DNA of 64,000 nucleotides from Epinephelus fuscoguttatus (taxonomy: Eukaryota > Chordata > Actinopteri > Perciformes > Serranidae), in contig NC_064756.1 in assembly GCF_011397635.1 (NCBI RefSeq), positions 3,986,922 through 4,050,921 of the forward strand, given 5' to 3'. Under the pieces are notes generated by a model. The model saw nothing but the letters and a program-made list of their open reading frames with translations. It did no database searches and had not been told where the DNA came from. A program made the position numbers and the translations under genes. Positions 11,701 to 23,700 of this stretch are shown here, piece by piece. Each line of letters begins with the position of its first letter. The stretch's first letter is position 1.

Positions 11701-14700
11701 GCTTGGTGTCATTTTGCTGGCTACGGCGGTTAGCTCCCAGGCCAGCAGCAGAATGTCAATGAGGAGGCTCTGAATGAACCAGCATTAGCTGCTTTATCTC
11801 TTCTGGCAGGCAGGGCCAATATGTTTCCAGTTGGAGTCTAGCCATAGATTCATGGACAAACTATGAGCCTAGCTATTAGGCCGGACAGACCAGCTCCACT
11901 TGGTCCAAGAGATAAAATCATACAGGGGCATGGGGGATGGTTTTTATGTTGGAGGTTTCAGAAAGGTAACTAATAATTTCTTTATTTGCCTCTCTTTTCT
12001 CTTCTACCTGTTTCCATCCATTTTTTCTGTCCTCTCACTCACTGTCCATCCTCACCTTTCTTCGGTCTGTCATCACCTCCCCACTCCTGCTTCTCTCCCT
12101 CCACATTTCTCCTTCATCTCCGGCCATGGTTTGCTCCCCCTGCCTCTTCTCTAGCCCTATTACGCCAACAGGGCCAGCCTGCCTCCCAGCAGTGGGCCTC
12201 GGGGCGTCCCTCCCAGCAGCGGCCCGCGGCCTGTGACGCCCACCCACGTCTACCAGCCGGGCCCTGGCTCCCAAATGATGATGATCCCCGGGCAACAATT
12301 GCCCTTCCCCAGCTCACCACAGGGACCTGCCTACTTCATACCGGGACAGGTAGGGGGCACCGACCAGGGAGCGTTCAAGTAGTGATGCTGCCAAATGTTC
12401 TTTTCTTATCAGAGCCAGATGGTGTATGGGCGGCTAACACAATACACCCACCAAATTTTTTCATTTATCACTTTTGTAATATGTATAGCTTTTGTTGTGT
12501 TGTTCTTGTTTGGATAAATTCTGTGAACATTCTATCCCCAAAATATTATTATTATTATTATTATTATTATCATTATCATCATCATTACCTTTTACACAGA
12601 AGGAGTTTTGTAGGTTGCAAAACGTGAGGCACACCGCACTGCCTTTTATTTTTAAATTGAATGCCACTTGTGAAAAAACGCTTGCCGCGTCTTTTTATTG
12701 TTGCCAGGCAACCACCCCCTCACCTCCTTACCCTAACCTTCCTGTGTAACCAATCTAGCGTTGATGTATTTATTTCTTATTTAATTTATTTCACAGTTAT
12801 TAGTAGCTAGTACCTAAAATGTTGAGGCAGAAGGTACTTGCTGTAGCTGTGGTTGAGGGTGAGAGGCTGTCAGCAGATAAACAGAGATCTGTGAGGGTAC
12901 ATGAGACCCTAACAAAGAGGCTGGATCATGGGGAGTACCACCAGTTGGTCCAGGAGCTTCTCCTCCATCATGGACGTCTCAAGTACTGCACTTCACGCCT
13001 GTGTTTTTTAATGAGATCCTGGTAACTGCGGTTTGTAAAGTCGTATAGCTCTGGGTATCCAGCAACCACTACCACCAGTTTCTCCTCCATTGTTTACCAA
13101 CTGTAAACTTGTTGTCATGACCACCACAGAAGCCCCGCCTCTCAAATCCTCTGATTAGACAATGGGGAAAAAAGCAGAGATAACGTGGGGCACTTTGTTG
13201 CTCTTAGTTGAAGTTTTTTCAACTCGAGGAGTTCAGAGTGCTCTGGCAGAAACTCCAGGCAACTAGAGTGCGTAGCAACGAAAAAACAGTGAGCAAAAAG
13301 CTTCATTCTCTTTAAAAACAATTACAAAAAGCCGCCTCCAGCTGCCAAAACGCTTTTTGTGTGATCAGGGCCTAAAGCTGTTTATTGTGAAGAGCAGGCA
13401 AAATATTTTGTTGTGCTCCTATGATTTATATTGCTGTTATAATTGTATCTAATATTAATGTCCTGTCTTCCTCGCTCTCTCTTCTTTGTTTCCATAGTAC
13501 CGGTCGGCAACCTACGTGGCCACGCCCCAGCAATACCCAGTCCCAGCAGGCACCCCAGGCTTCTACCCAGGCACCAGCCCCGCTGAATATGGTACTTATG
13601 GTAAGAGGCTCTACCTGGGGCCTCACCTGAGCCACTCACACACAGAGACACTCAGTAGGGTTTTTAACTGACACATGAGCCATCGCTGACCCAAGAACTT
13701 TCAATCTTAGGCTACATTCATACTTATACAGTTTAGTTTGACAATGCACAACTACTTTTAATTTCACACCCAGCATCCACACTAAAACTCCTAAAACAGA
13801 GACTTTGTTTTAGTTTGAAAACCCAGGTCTGCATTTTAGTCTGCACAGGCAAAAAAGGACACTTTTAAAAATGATGCAGACACCTATGTTTGTTTCCCCA
13901 TTTGGTCTTATCAGTCACAACATGTCAAGTGACAACATTATAGCTAGGTCTACATATCTTTTGTGATTTTATACTTCTTGTGTGGGTACTCCTTTCCCAT
14001 CTCAGTGGCTTTGTCCTGTGATGGATAATGTTCTCAGCTGGTACTGCTCTAATATTGCCGTATTTGCTTTGTAGTGACTCCCAATCTGTTTTACGCCACC
14101 TTGAGCGCAATACCTATGTTCATTAACACTTCCACCTTGCCTTTGGTCCAAGCAAAGACATCTCTGCTCTTGCCTTTGTCATCTACGCAGTATTTTCTGT
14201 AACTAAGCAACCAACCGTAGAGTAGACAAACTGCTTCCTGTCTGTCGCACATGCCCAGTGTACTTGAATGGTCATGTGATAATGTGTCGGGCGTTATAGC
14301 AAGCTAACAAAGGTATGCAAATATAAAAATCTACTAAAATCATCAGAAGTGGTCACTAATAACTGGCACATCCCATCTATAAAGACAGTTGTTTTTAATT
14401 ATTTTACTTCTCATCTCCACCTTTCTGCAGCCGCTGTAATCCTGATATTTTTCAGGTTGTTTGTGACGCTCTCAGTTGTTTGGAGATCTGGGCTTTTCCC
14501 ATCTGCTGCATCACTTTGACCTTCACCTCAGCTTTTGATACAGAGCCTGTCTGTTTGTTTTGTATTTCTCCTCATGGCAGTGTTTGCCTTTCTTTGATTA
14601 ATTACAGACTTACTGTATTGCTCTTAATTATGGCCATCTTTATCTCAAGTCAAACCCAAGACATCTCATCTGTGCCTCCGGCACTTCTTGTTGCTGAGGA

Positions 14701-17700
14701 CTAGTTCATATGAAACGAGAAGTAATAGCTGAGTCAGAGGCAGGAACAAAACGTATTGTACCTGCTCAGAATCAACATCCCATCATGAACACACAGAGCT
14801 GCTCTGAAGAAGATGAGGTAGCAGAATGTTTTCATGTAATTTGAGAACCTACGAGCACCAAAATTTCTCCAGAGCAGTAGTTCCAACTGGTCCAGCCACA
14901 GGGTTTAGATTGCTTCTTAGTCATTAGTGCAAGGTCCACAAAGTTTAATACACTCAGCATCATACTTGTATTTGGCCATGTTGTCAAGCTAGTTAGCTGT
15001 CTGTTAGTGTTACACGGTATACCGGTACTAAAATAGTACCGTGGTACCAGAGTATTCCAAATGGTACTATACTGTATTTGGAAAATACCGGTACTTTGAA
15101 ATTGATTCAATTCATTAATTTAGTTAATTTATTTTACTCATTTATGCACACAAACACCTTTCTTGTTCCTATTGGAGCACAGATTGCACAAGTGGTGTGT
15201 ATGACAACACCTGTATCAACATTCGCAGCTGGCGCATGTGAAAAAAGACGAGAAAGTCTGCCTCTCAAAGGGAGACAACACGAGACAACACAAGCTTGGT
15301 GGAATATTTGAGTTACCAAACCATGACGTCCGTACCGAGATACTTACCGAACCATGATTTTTTTTTGGTATCATTACACCCCTATTATTTATTGTTCTAA
15401 AGGTTTGTATCCAAAAGGACTTTTCCTTAGGAAAAGTACAGAAGAGTATTGAAAAGTATCGAAATTCATATTGGTATTGGTACCGAAACAAAGATTTTGG
15501 TATTGTGACAACACTACTGTCTGTTAGTCACTTATTCTACAGCAGGAGACAGCACTTCAAAATAAAAGCCCTGTGCTGGAAATTCACTGCACTCCAAAAA
15601 TTAAGTGTTTTTTTTAATTTTTATTTATTTATTTATTTTTTTACAGATTTGACATGTTTGCGAGTCACTTGCGGTCCATTCAATGTGGACCTTTGACCCA
15701 CTTTTGCACCACGACCCACCACTTGAGAACCACTGCTCTTGAGTGTCAGGTGTGCAATACAGAGTATATGAGGTTTATGATACAAAGACATAATGTTACA
15801 TAGCATATTTGCCTTCTTCTCGTCATAGTTTGTACTCTGTGTCTTGGTGCTTAATATGTGGTCCAAACCATGAGAGAAACACAAAAAACCCTGGGTACAT
15901 TCTCTCCCCCTGGGTAACCCTCAGTTTTTCCCCAACTCTTTGTACTTTGCAGCCATTTGACAGTCTTTATAGTGGGGTGAGGAAGAGTCGTACAAATGTA
16001 CATACTTGCGGACTTCTTCAATCAACCTCTCTCCATTTGGTCCATGTTTATGGGAAGATAAGGAGCAGTTGGAAATGCGTGGGAGGATATGTGTGATGCT
16101 ACCAAGCTGACCAATCAAAGTTGTTGGGGTCTGCGTCACCAGGATGTGTAGTTACATTTCTGGGGAGGTGCATGTCAGGCCACGGTGTAGGTTATGGCGT
16201 AGGCTATGCATCGACACAGAGACTACACCATATGTACGGCGTCAATTCAATGCAGTATTATAAATCCTGCTTAATAGACCAGCTAACTTAGAGGTGGGAA
16301 CTGAAGTATTGTACCTGCTCAGAATCAACATCCCATCATGCACACAGAGCTGCTCTGCTCTGAAGAAGATGAAGTAGCAGAATCTGTTTTTTGTACAAGG
16401 TTTTCATGTAAGTTCAGAACTAAAGAGCATAAAAGTTCTGTGTATTTGCAGCCATTTTGATAGTCTTCGTAGGGGGTGAGTGTCAGGTGTGCAACACAGA
16501 GCATATGTCTGTATGCTGATAAAATGCAGCTGTGAGATATGTTGTTTTGTCGCTGAGGGGTGTGGCTGCATTCTGGAAAATGTTAAAAAATGCTGACTGT
16601 CATAGTCAAAACAGGTTGAGCCAAATGGGCACTCAGGAAAAATGAAAGCCTGTCAGCATAAATAACAACTGCACTGAGCATTACAGATCAATATTTTGTT
16701 TGTAACTGTATGAGAGTGTTTTTCTATAATACACTCAAAGAATGTGACATGAATATTTCATTTTTTTCTTTGTCTTTATTCATTCCAAACATGCTCTGTC
16801 ATCACATTACTTCACATCTATTCCTAAGTTCAGTTCAGCACTACCGATGTTTGCTGTTGATCCCATGTGTTGCCACACCCTCTAGAGGTGGCTGGGTGTC
16901 ATTACATCACAGGAAGTGATGATGCCCTGAAAACAAACTTGCTGACCCCCCCTCCAGCAGGCATCTGAACTATGTGTTGTCTTTGTTTAAACTGTAGCTC
17001 ATCAGCAATAGAATGCGCTGGCCTGAATACAGGACTGTAAAAACACAATTCTTCCTATTAGGCTTTGCATGTCATGCTCTTTGCACGACAGTGTATGTGC
17101 ACTGTATGATGTGCATGGCACTTGAACAATGCCTCTGCACACTCTGCACCTGCGTATGCATCAGTGTGAACATTGACAGCCTTTTTAGATTCAGTGTAAG
17201 TCTTGAGATGAAAATGCTTTTAGTTTTAGTCACATTTTCGTCATTTTTATCCATAGTATTAGTCGACGAAAATTCCTGACATTTTAGTCAAATTTTAGTC
17301 AATATGTTCTATATGAAATTTTATTTTTAAACTTATCCAGTGAGGCTAATTCATGTATCAGAAATAAGGTGACAGGTTGTATAAAAATTTTATTCAGACC
17401 ATTTTGTTTTTTTCTACAGCTACAAATAATTTCACACTCTTAGACTGTCATTTCTCCAGCAGTGTTTGACAGGTTTAAGGGCTGATTTATGAGCACGCAC
17501 TTACTGATCATCATTTGAAAAACTCAACATCTCTCTATTTATGCTCTCAAAAACTTTGACAGCCCAAATAACTAATGTGAGACAACCAGGATTTGTCCCG
17601 AGGTTCACTGTAAACTCCAACTTATCCATCTGACTGTTAAGAAGCAGAAAAATAACTTGATTAAAGCCTGAATTCTTTCTTAATGTGCATCATGTTAGTC

Positions 17701-20700
17701 TGGAGGTTTAAGCTCGTGTCCTCTCACAGAGTTGGTGATTCAAACTCACTTGTAACACATCCCTGGGTACTTCCAACATTTGGGTTAAGTCTGTCCTCTC
17801 TAGATAACACATGAAGGAACCCAGGTGTTGTGAAAGAGTGATTGATTACCCCTGATAGCATTTGCAGCTTTTTCCCAAGGGCAGAGTTGTTGATAGTTCA
17901 GAAATCCTTTTACCCATACTCGGCCTACCAGCTTTCCTCAGACCCCTTCATAATGTTTTCAGATGGGGCAGTGGGTTTGTGTGAAATGCAACCGGCAAAA
18001 ATAGGTTGATTTGAACATGTAATCAAACTCTGTGTATTGTAGCTGAAAATGACCCTGGATCAGTTTATAAAGCCCTCCAAATATAAGCTATTGCCTTGAA
18101 GGGGATTTTCTCTATGTGTTGATCAGTGACCGTGGAACAGTGCCTGAACTTGAAGCCTTTTTAAGCAGTTTCAGGATGTCTGATGGTCTCGAATGGTTTG
18201 ATCAGATCTGTGAGCCTGAGTTGACCTGAAACAGTTTTTAAGTCAGCTAATTTTACTTTCTTGTGGCTGCACAAGAAATTTGACCTGATTAGTTTTTGCA
18301 TCCATTTCATATGCATGAAGTGAGCATCTCTCACAGGCCACACTGGAGTGACATTTCATCCAGCAATGTCAAAAGGTTCTTTTTCAAGCATACAAGCATG
18401 TATGTGGATCTGCACCAGGTCAAGAGGATGCAATACATTTTTAAGTTACAGATGATATATGATAGAAGTCCATTCAATGTGATGTGGAGGATTCAGGTTT
18501 TGGCCACAGGCATTATGTTTTCGGGTTGTCCGTAGGTCTGTCCGTACACCCGTCCAAACCAGGTGGATTTGATATCTCAAGAACTCCTCAGGGGAATTTC
18601 TTCAAATTTGGCGTAATCGTGCACTTGGACTCGATAAACTGATTCGATTTTGGTGGTCAGAGGTCAAAGTTCAAGGTCTGTGTGACCTCATCGGTCTCAT
18701 TCTTGCGAACGTGCTATCTCAAAAACACCTTGAGGGAATTTCTTTTCTATTTGGCACAAATGTCCACTTGGACCCAACAAAGAACTTATTGAATTTCGTT
18801 GGTCAAAGGTCAAAGTCAGTGTGACCTTACAACCATCTCATTCTCGTGAACGTGATATCTCAAGAACACCTTAAGGGAATGTCTTTAAACGTCACACATC
18901 CACTTGCACTGAAGAATAAACTAATTAGAATTTTGTGGTCGAAAGTCAAAGGTCAGTGTGACCTCACAAAATATGTTTTTGGCCATAACTCAAGAATTCA
19001 TACGACACGTATGACAAACTTGACCGGTGCACGGAGACATGCAGTCGTGTGGCGGTAATTCTAGTTTGCAAGAATCGTACAAGTTCATGACATTGTACAA
19101 TTTTTAGGTTTTATCCACATGGTGGAATTCACTTACTGTAAGTTTGGGGTTCAGTATCTTGCCCACAGGTACTACGATATGCTGACGGGGGGATCGAAGC
19201 ACTGATCTTCCAACGAATGGATGACTCACTGTACTTCCTGAGCTACAGCCACCACTTGGTTGCCAAACATCCAATCTGAACAATGCTGTCCTGAGGGGTA
19301 CTCAGTCCCGCTACATTTTTTTAAAAAATTCATTTTCCATAGCCGCTCATCCTGTTAGGGGTCACGGAGCACTGCAGCCTATCTCAACTGACATTGGGTG
19401 AGAGGCAGGGTTCACCCTGGACAGGTCGCCAGACTATCACAGGGCTGACACATAGAGACAGACAACCATTCACACTCACATTCACACCTACGGATTACTA
19501 TGGATTATGGGAGGAAGCTGGAGCACCTGGAGGAAACCCACACTGAGGAGATGGGGACATGGGGAGAACATGCAGACTCTGCATAGAAGGGCTCCCCCAC
19601 CCTGGGGTTCGAATCAGTAACCCTCTTGCTGTGAGGCGACAGTGCTAACCACCGTTTTTGTGTTTTGTTTGTTTTTTTAGTATTTTGATATGTATTTTTT
19701 AATATGTGCTGCGGACACTTCTGGTTTTGTACTTTTGACTAAAACTAGACATGCTTGGCATTAATGTTAATTCCAGAAAAGTTGATTTCTCTAAAATGTA
19801 TTTTTTGTGAATTTTCGTGTTGTTCGTGACGGTGCGACTGCCAGGCTTGGTCCTTGCATGGATTTCTATTTGATGTTCAGATAAGTTACGCTCTTCACAA
19901 CAGTGGGCTGCTGGTGGTATGAGAGAGCTGCGAGCTGCTAGATATGAGTATGACTGCACAGGACATAATGTCCCATGTGTTTGTGTTGGAGGGTCTGTGT
20001 CACATCGGTCATTCTGCCAGTCACATGGCATGTCGTGACAGGAGGCTGGCACATGACCCTAAATAACTGATCATGTGACAGGGAGATATGGCTCTCAAAC
20101 TGTGGTCTCCTATGGACTTGACCACTATTTTTGCTTTGAAAGTGTGCAGTTGTTGTTGGCTGTTTCCACCATGTTACACAGATGAGAGAGTAACACAGAT
20201 ATACTGTATGAAATGATTTGGCTTTTTGCCTTCAGGACCTGCAGTGCCCACTGTAAAGTTCTGCTAACTGCGTAGTAACAATCCCAGAATATCATTCCAA
20301 CTCCCCCCTCCGGTTCTCTGAGTGGTGCAGTCTCTCTGACCATTGAGTCCTTTTCTAGCAGTCAGGTAAAAGCACACACACACACTGTGCTGACGGAGTA
20401 TGGCGACTATTTTTAAGACTCCCACCCCCCTTAGTTGAGTGATTAGCTTAACTCTTCCCATATACTCACAGCCCACCCCCTTTGTAGTAGGTTGTGATGC
20501 CAGTGTGAATCAGATCTCTTATTCAGGGTGGAGGGATAGAGGACTCTTCAGGCAGATCAGATTGGCTCTGAATGACACAACTGAATAGTTCAGCTTGCCT
20601 GCCGGTACACTGCAGAGGGGGTAAAGGGAGGGAGGGAAGAGGGAAGGGGGGAGGAAGGTGAAAAAAAGTGAAAGGAAGGGAGGAATCAGGAAGGTCAGAG

Positions 20701-23700
20701 GGAGGAGCATAACGGAGACACGCTGGAAGAGGGAGGGCTAAGCATTAAAAGAAGTCATTCTGAGAGGGCACCTGTAGAGAGGACGGGAAGAAGTTAGAGA
20801 GGGGGTTTGAAGAGAAACCCCCTCTCCTTTTTCTCTCCATACGCAGTTTTACAGTCAGCAGGCATTCAGCATGGGGAATCGAGGGTCTCAAGAGCAGCAG
20901 GACTCTGAGGGTAGGTGTCGTCTAGACAGTGCGTCTCTTTGCAGCCCCCCCATCTCCTATTGCTCTCCCAATCTCCTGCACTTTGTGAGTCATATCTCAA
21001 GCCTCTTATTTACAGTGTTGGGATGCTGTCCAAGAAGAGTCTCCTTCTGCCTTCTGGCTTTCTGGATTTGAGCATACTCCTATTCTCCCTCTCTCTGTCC
21101 TTCTGGCTCTCTCTGTCTGTCTTCCCTCCCTTTCCCTCCAGCGCGCTCTCTCCCCCAGCCGGTGTGGGGTTTTGACTATATTTAGGCTGTGCTGCTCCTG
21201 GTCAACAATGCAGACTCAGTAATGTGAGTTAGACTGAAATGCGCGCAGAGGGGGAGAGAGGCCGAGCAGGAGCTACCGTCGGGCTGTGAGAGAGGCCTCT
21301 GCAATCTGAGGATTTTTTTTTTTTTTTTGCCCTGGGCCTTTGAAAGTGGGCTACAACTGGTTCTGAACTGTAGCTGAGGCCAGTTACAAGGCCAGGTAAT
21401 ATCTCTGAGTGGGTGGATGTCTTGTTGACATTATTGACCGCATAGGCTAATAAGTTCTTTGAGCCTTTGGAAGCTTTGATTTAGTTTTTTTTCTTGGTCA
21501 TGTTGGCAGCAGAGTTCTTCACAAGTTAGTGAACATGAGAATGATCCATTGCCTCAAGTAATAAGAGACACCGCTGCAGGGCAGGGCAGAGGGAGAAGCT
21601 GCTGTGTCATGGTCGGAGGGCCTACCTGTGGTGCGCCCCAGGTGCCATGTCTGCTTCTGTTCATTGTTGCCGTCAGATATAACACGTAGAGAGATTTTGA
21701 GATGGCACAAAAACACAGAGTCAGTGGAAACAGACAGGTTTGAGGCGGTGATGCCTCTTCAAGTGGTGCCAAGTTTATCATGAGTGAGGACACGTTGATA
21801 GATGCAGCTTGAAAGCATCTTGAGAAGTATTGCTCCCTCTGCAGCAATGTTTGGAGACAGCAGTAAGAAAAGGGCTTGGTGGAAATGAAGCAGTCTGATT
21901 TAGTGGTATTTCTTTTTTCATCTTTAAGTGCAGTCACCTGATACTTGATTTCAGTCACCTGTTGCTCAGATTGCATGGAAACATGGGCTGCAAAACACAA
22001 GAGTAGAGCTGTAATGATTGGACGATAAAATTAATCTGCAACTATTTTCAGGTCATCAAAAGTGAGGGTGTATATATTTATGTACCGGACTGTTGGTTGG
22101 ATAAAACAAATACTTTGACGAAGTCCTGGGGCCTCTGAGAAATTCTGTTAAGTATTTTTTTCTCATAATTTGACATATAAACACATCAGGATAATAGTCT
22201 GCAGATTAACGGATAATAGACATGATGGCAGTGTTGTCATGATACTGGAATTTCTTACTTTGGTATAATACCTTGGAAACTATTGATATTCAATACCATG
22301 TTTGATACCATGGAGGGAAACTGACTTAGAGGGCTTAAAATGTAAAGTTTTTATTAAAAAATAAACTTAACAAGGTGATAGCACGACATCTTTTCTTTTC
22401 TTATGTAGTAACTGTGCTCAACAGAATGACTGTAATTAACATTAACAGTAAGAGAGAGCATGAAAGCACAGCTGGTAGTAGTCTATCAAAACTGTGGAAA
22501 ATGAGTATTGAACCCATTTCAAATATACAAAATGGATATGCATTGATAAATGTCTATTTTTGACAACCCTAATGGTAGTTTCAGCCCTTCCCATATGGTC
22601 GGTCTTGAAACTTGGAGCGACATCACTTTTCTTGTGCTGCTTTCAGACACTTTTCATAACTATTTAAACCACTGGGACCTGAGCAAGTCGGTTAGATTTC
22701 TTTAAAGAAAGGGCAATCAGCAATTTGGCATAACATGTCCCCGAAACTGCCAGAAATTATTAAAAGGTGACAAAAAAATACCTGAAAATTAACTAAAAGA
22801 GAGAGGGAGAGATAATTATTAGAAAATATATTAAAAAGAAAACTGAAATTATATTAATGATTATTATAAACCTTTGTAACTTTTTTTTTTTTTACCAAAA
22901 TGTTGCTGATATTTGAGTCATTTCTCATTAAGCCTTCTTTCCATGTATGTACAAGACAGCCAGTTTGCTCAGGTTTCAAATTATTAAATGAAGCAAGACA
23001 AAAATTCAGCTCATATCTCATGATACTTTGTGTTAATACAAGGCCTCATTTTGATGGAATGCTTTGGCTGTATGGCTCAGCCAGGCATTTTTATAACCAT
23101 AAAAGTAAACAACGTGCTGGCATGGTTCGTGGTATTTAAATCTTTGAACCTCTGAGCAAAATGGTGCGATTTCTTTCAGAAACATGGGGAAAAGGGCAAT
23201 GAGCAACTTGGTGAAAAATGTCAAAAATTGCAACCAAAAAAAAAAAAAAAAATTGAATTTTTTTTTAAAATGAGGGAAAAACTATAAACTATATTTACAT
23301 CTATTATTACTTTAACAATTATGTTACAACTTTTAAGCACTCTTTCCAGGTAATTTCCTTTTTTGTTTGTTTTTTACTTTATGTTTTTTTCTTAAAATGT
23401 TCTTATTTTAATTTTACTCTGTTTTACTAATTTCTTGCCAATTTTTTGGGTCATTTCTTCTTTCGATGCTCATTGCCTTCTTCCCATGTTTTTAAAAGAA
23501 ATCAAGCCAATTTGCTCAGGTTTCAAATGGTTTATTATATTATTCACTAATCTAATCGATGACATGGTGTGATTGTTCTTACAGAGTTTAAATAATCAAT
23601 ATTTGTCCTTCTGCAGTCCCCAAGCTATTAATAATGTATTATACACTTATTTATCTGTAGATTCACTCATTAATCACAGCTCTGTTCTTTAAGATTACAC

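Larger units (their letters stand above)
12350..13497 (+). other. eif4g1 intron 5
   Basis: Contains an ATT microsatellite (12544-12588) and a Harbinger-like remnant (about 12600-13376). Confidence 0.8.
14705..16510. repeat. nested/duplicated interspersed repeat cluster
   Basis: The segment around 14757-14828 (CTCAGAATCAACATCCCATC) recurs at 16316-16390. GAGTGTCAGGTGTGCAA occurs at 15741 and 16479, and GCAGCCATTTTGATAGTCTT recurs in variant form near 15951 and 16450. A fragment of family C (TTACATTTCTGGGGAGGTGC) sits at 16152. This looks like an older repeat duplicated and invaded by younger ones. Confidence 0.65.

Noticed and set aside
11986..12627. 213-codon plus-strand open frame over exon 5
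   Set aside because: Wrong frame for exon 5; it reads through the pyrimidine tract, the exon and the ATT microsatellite.
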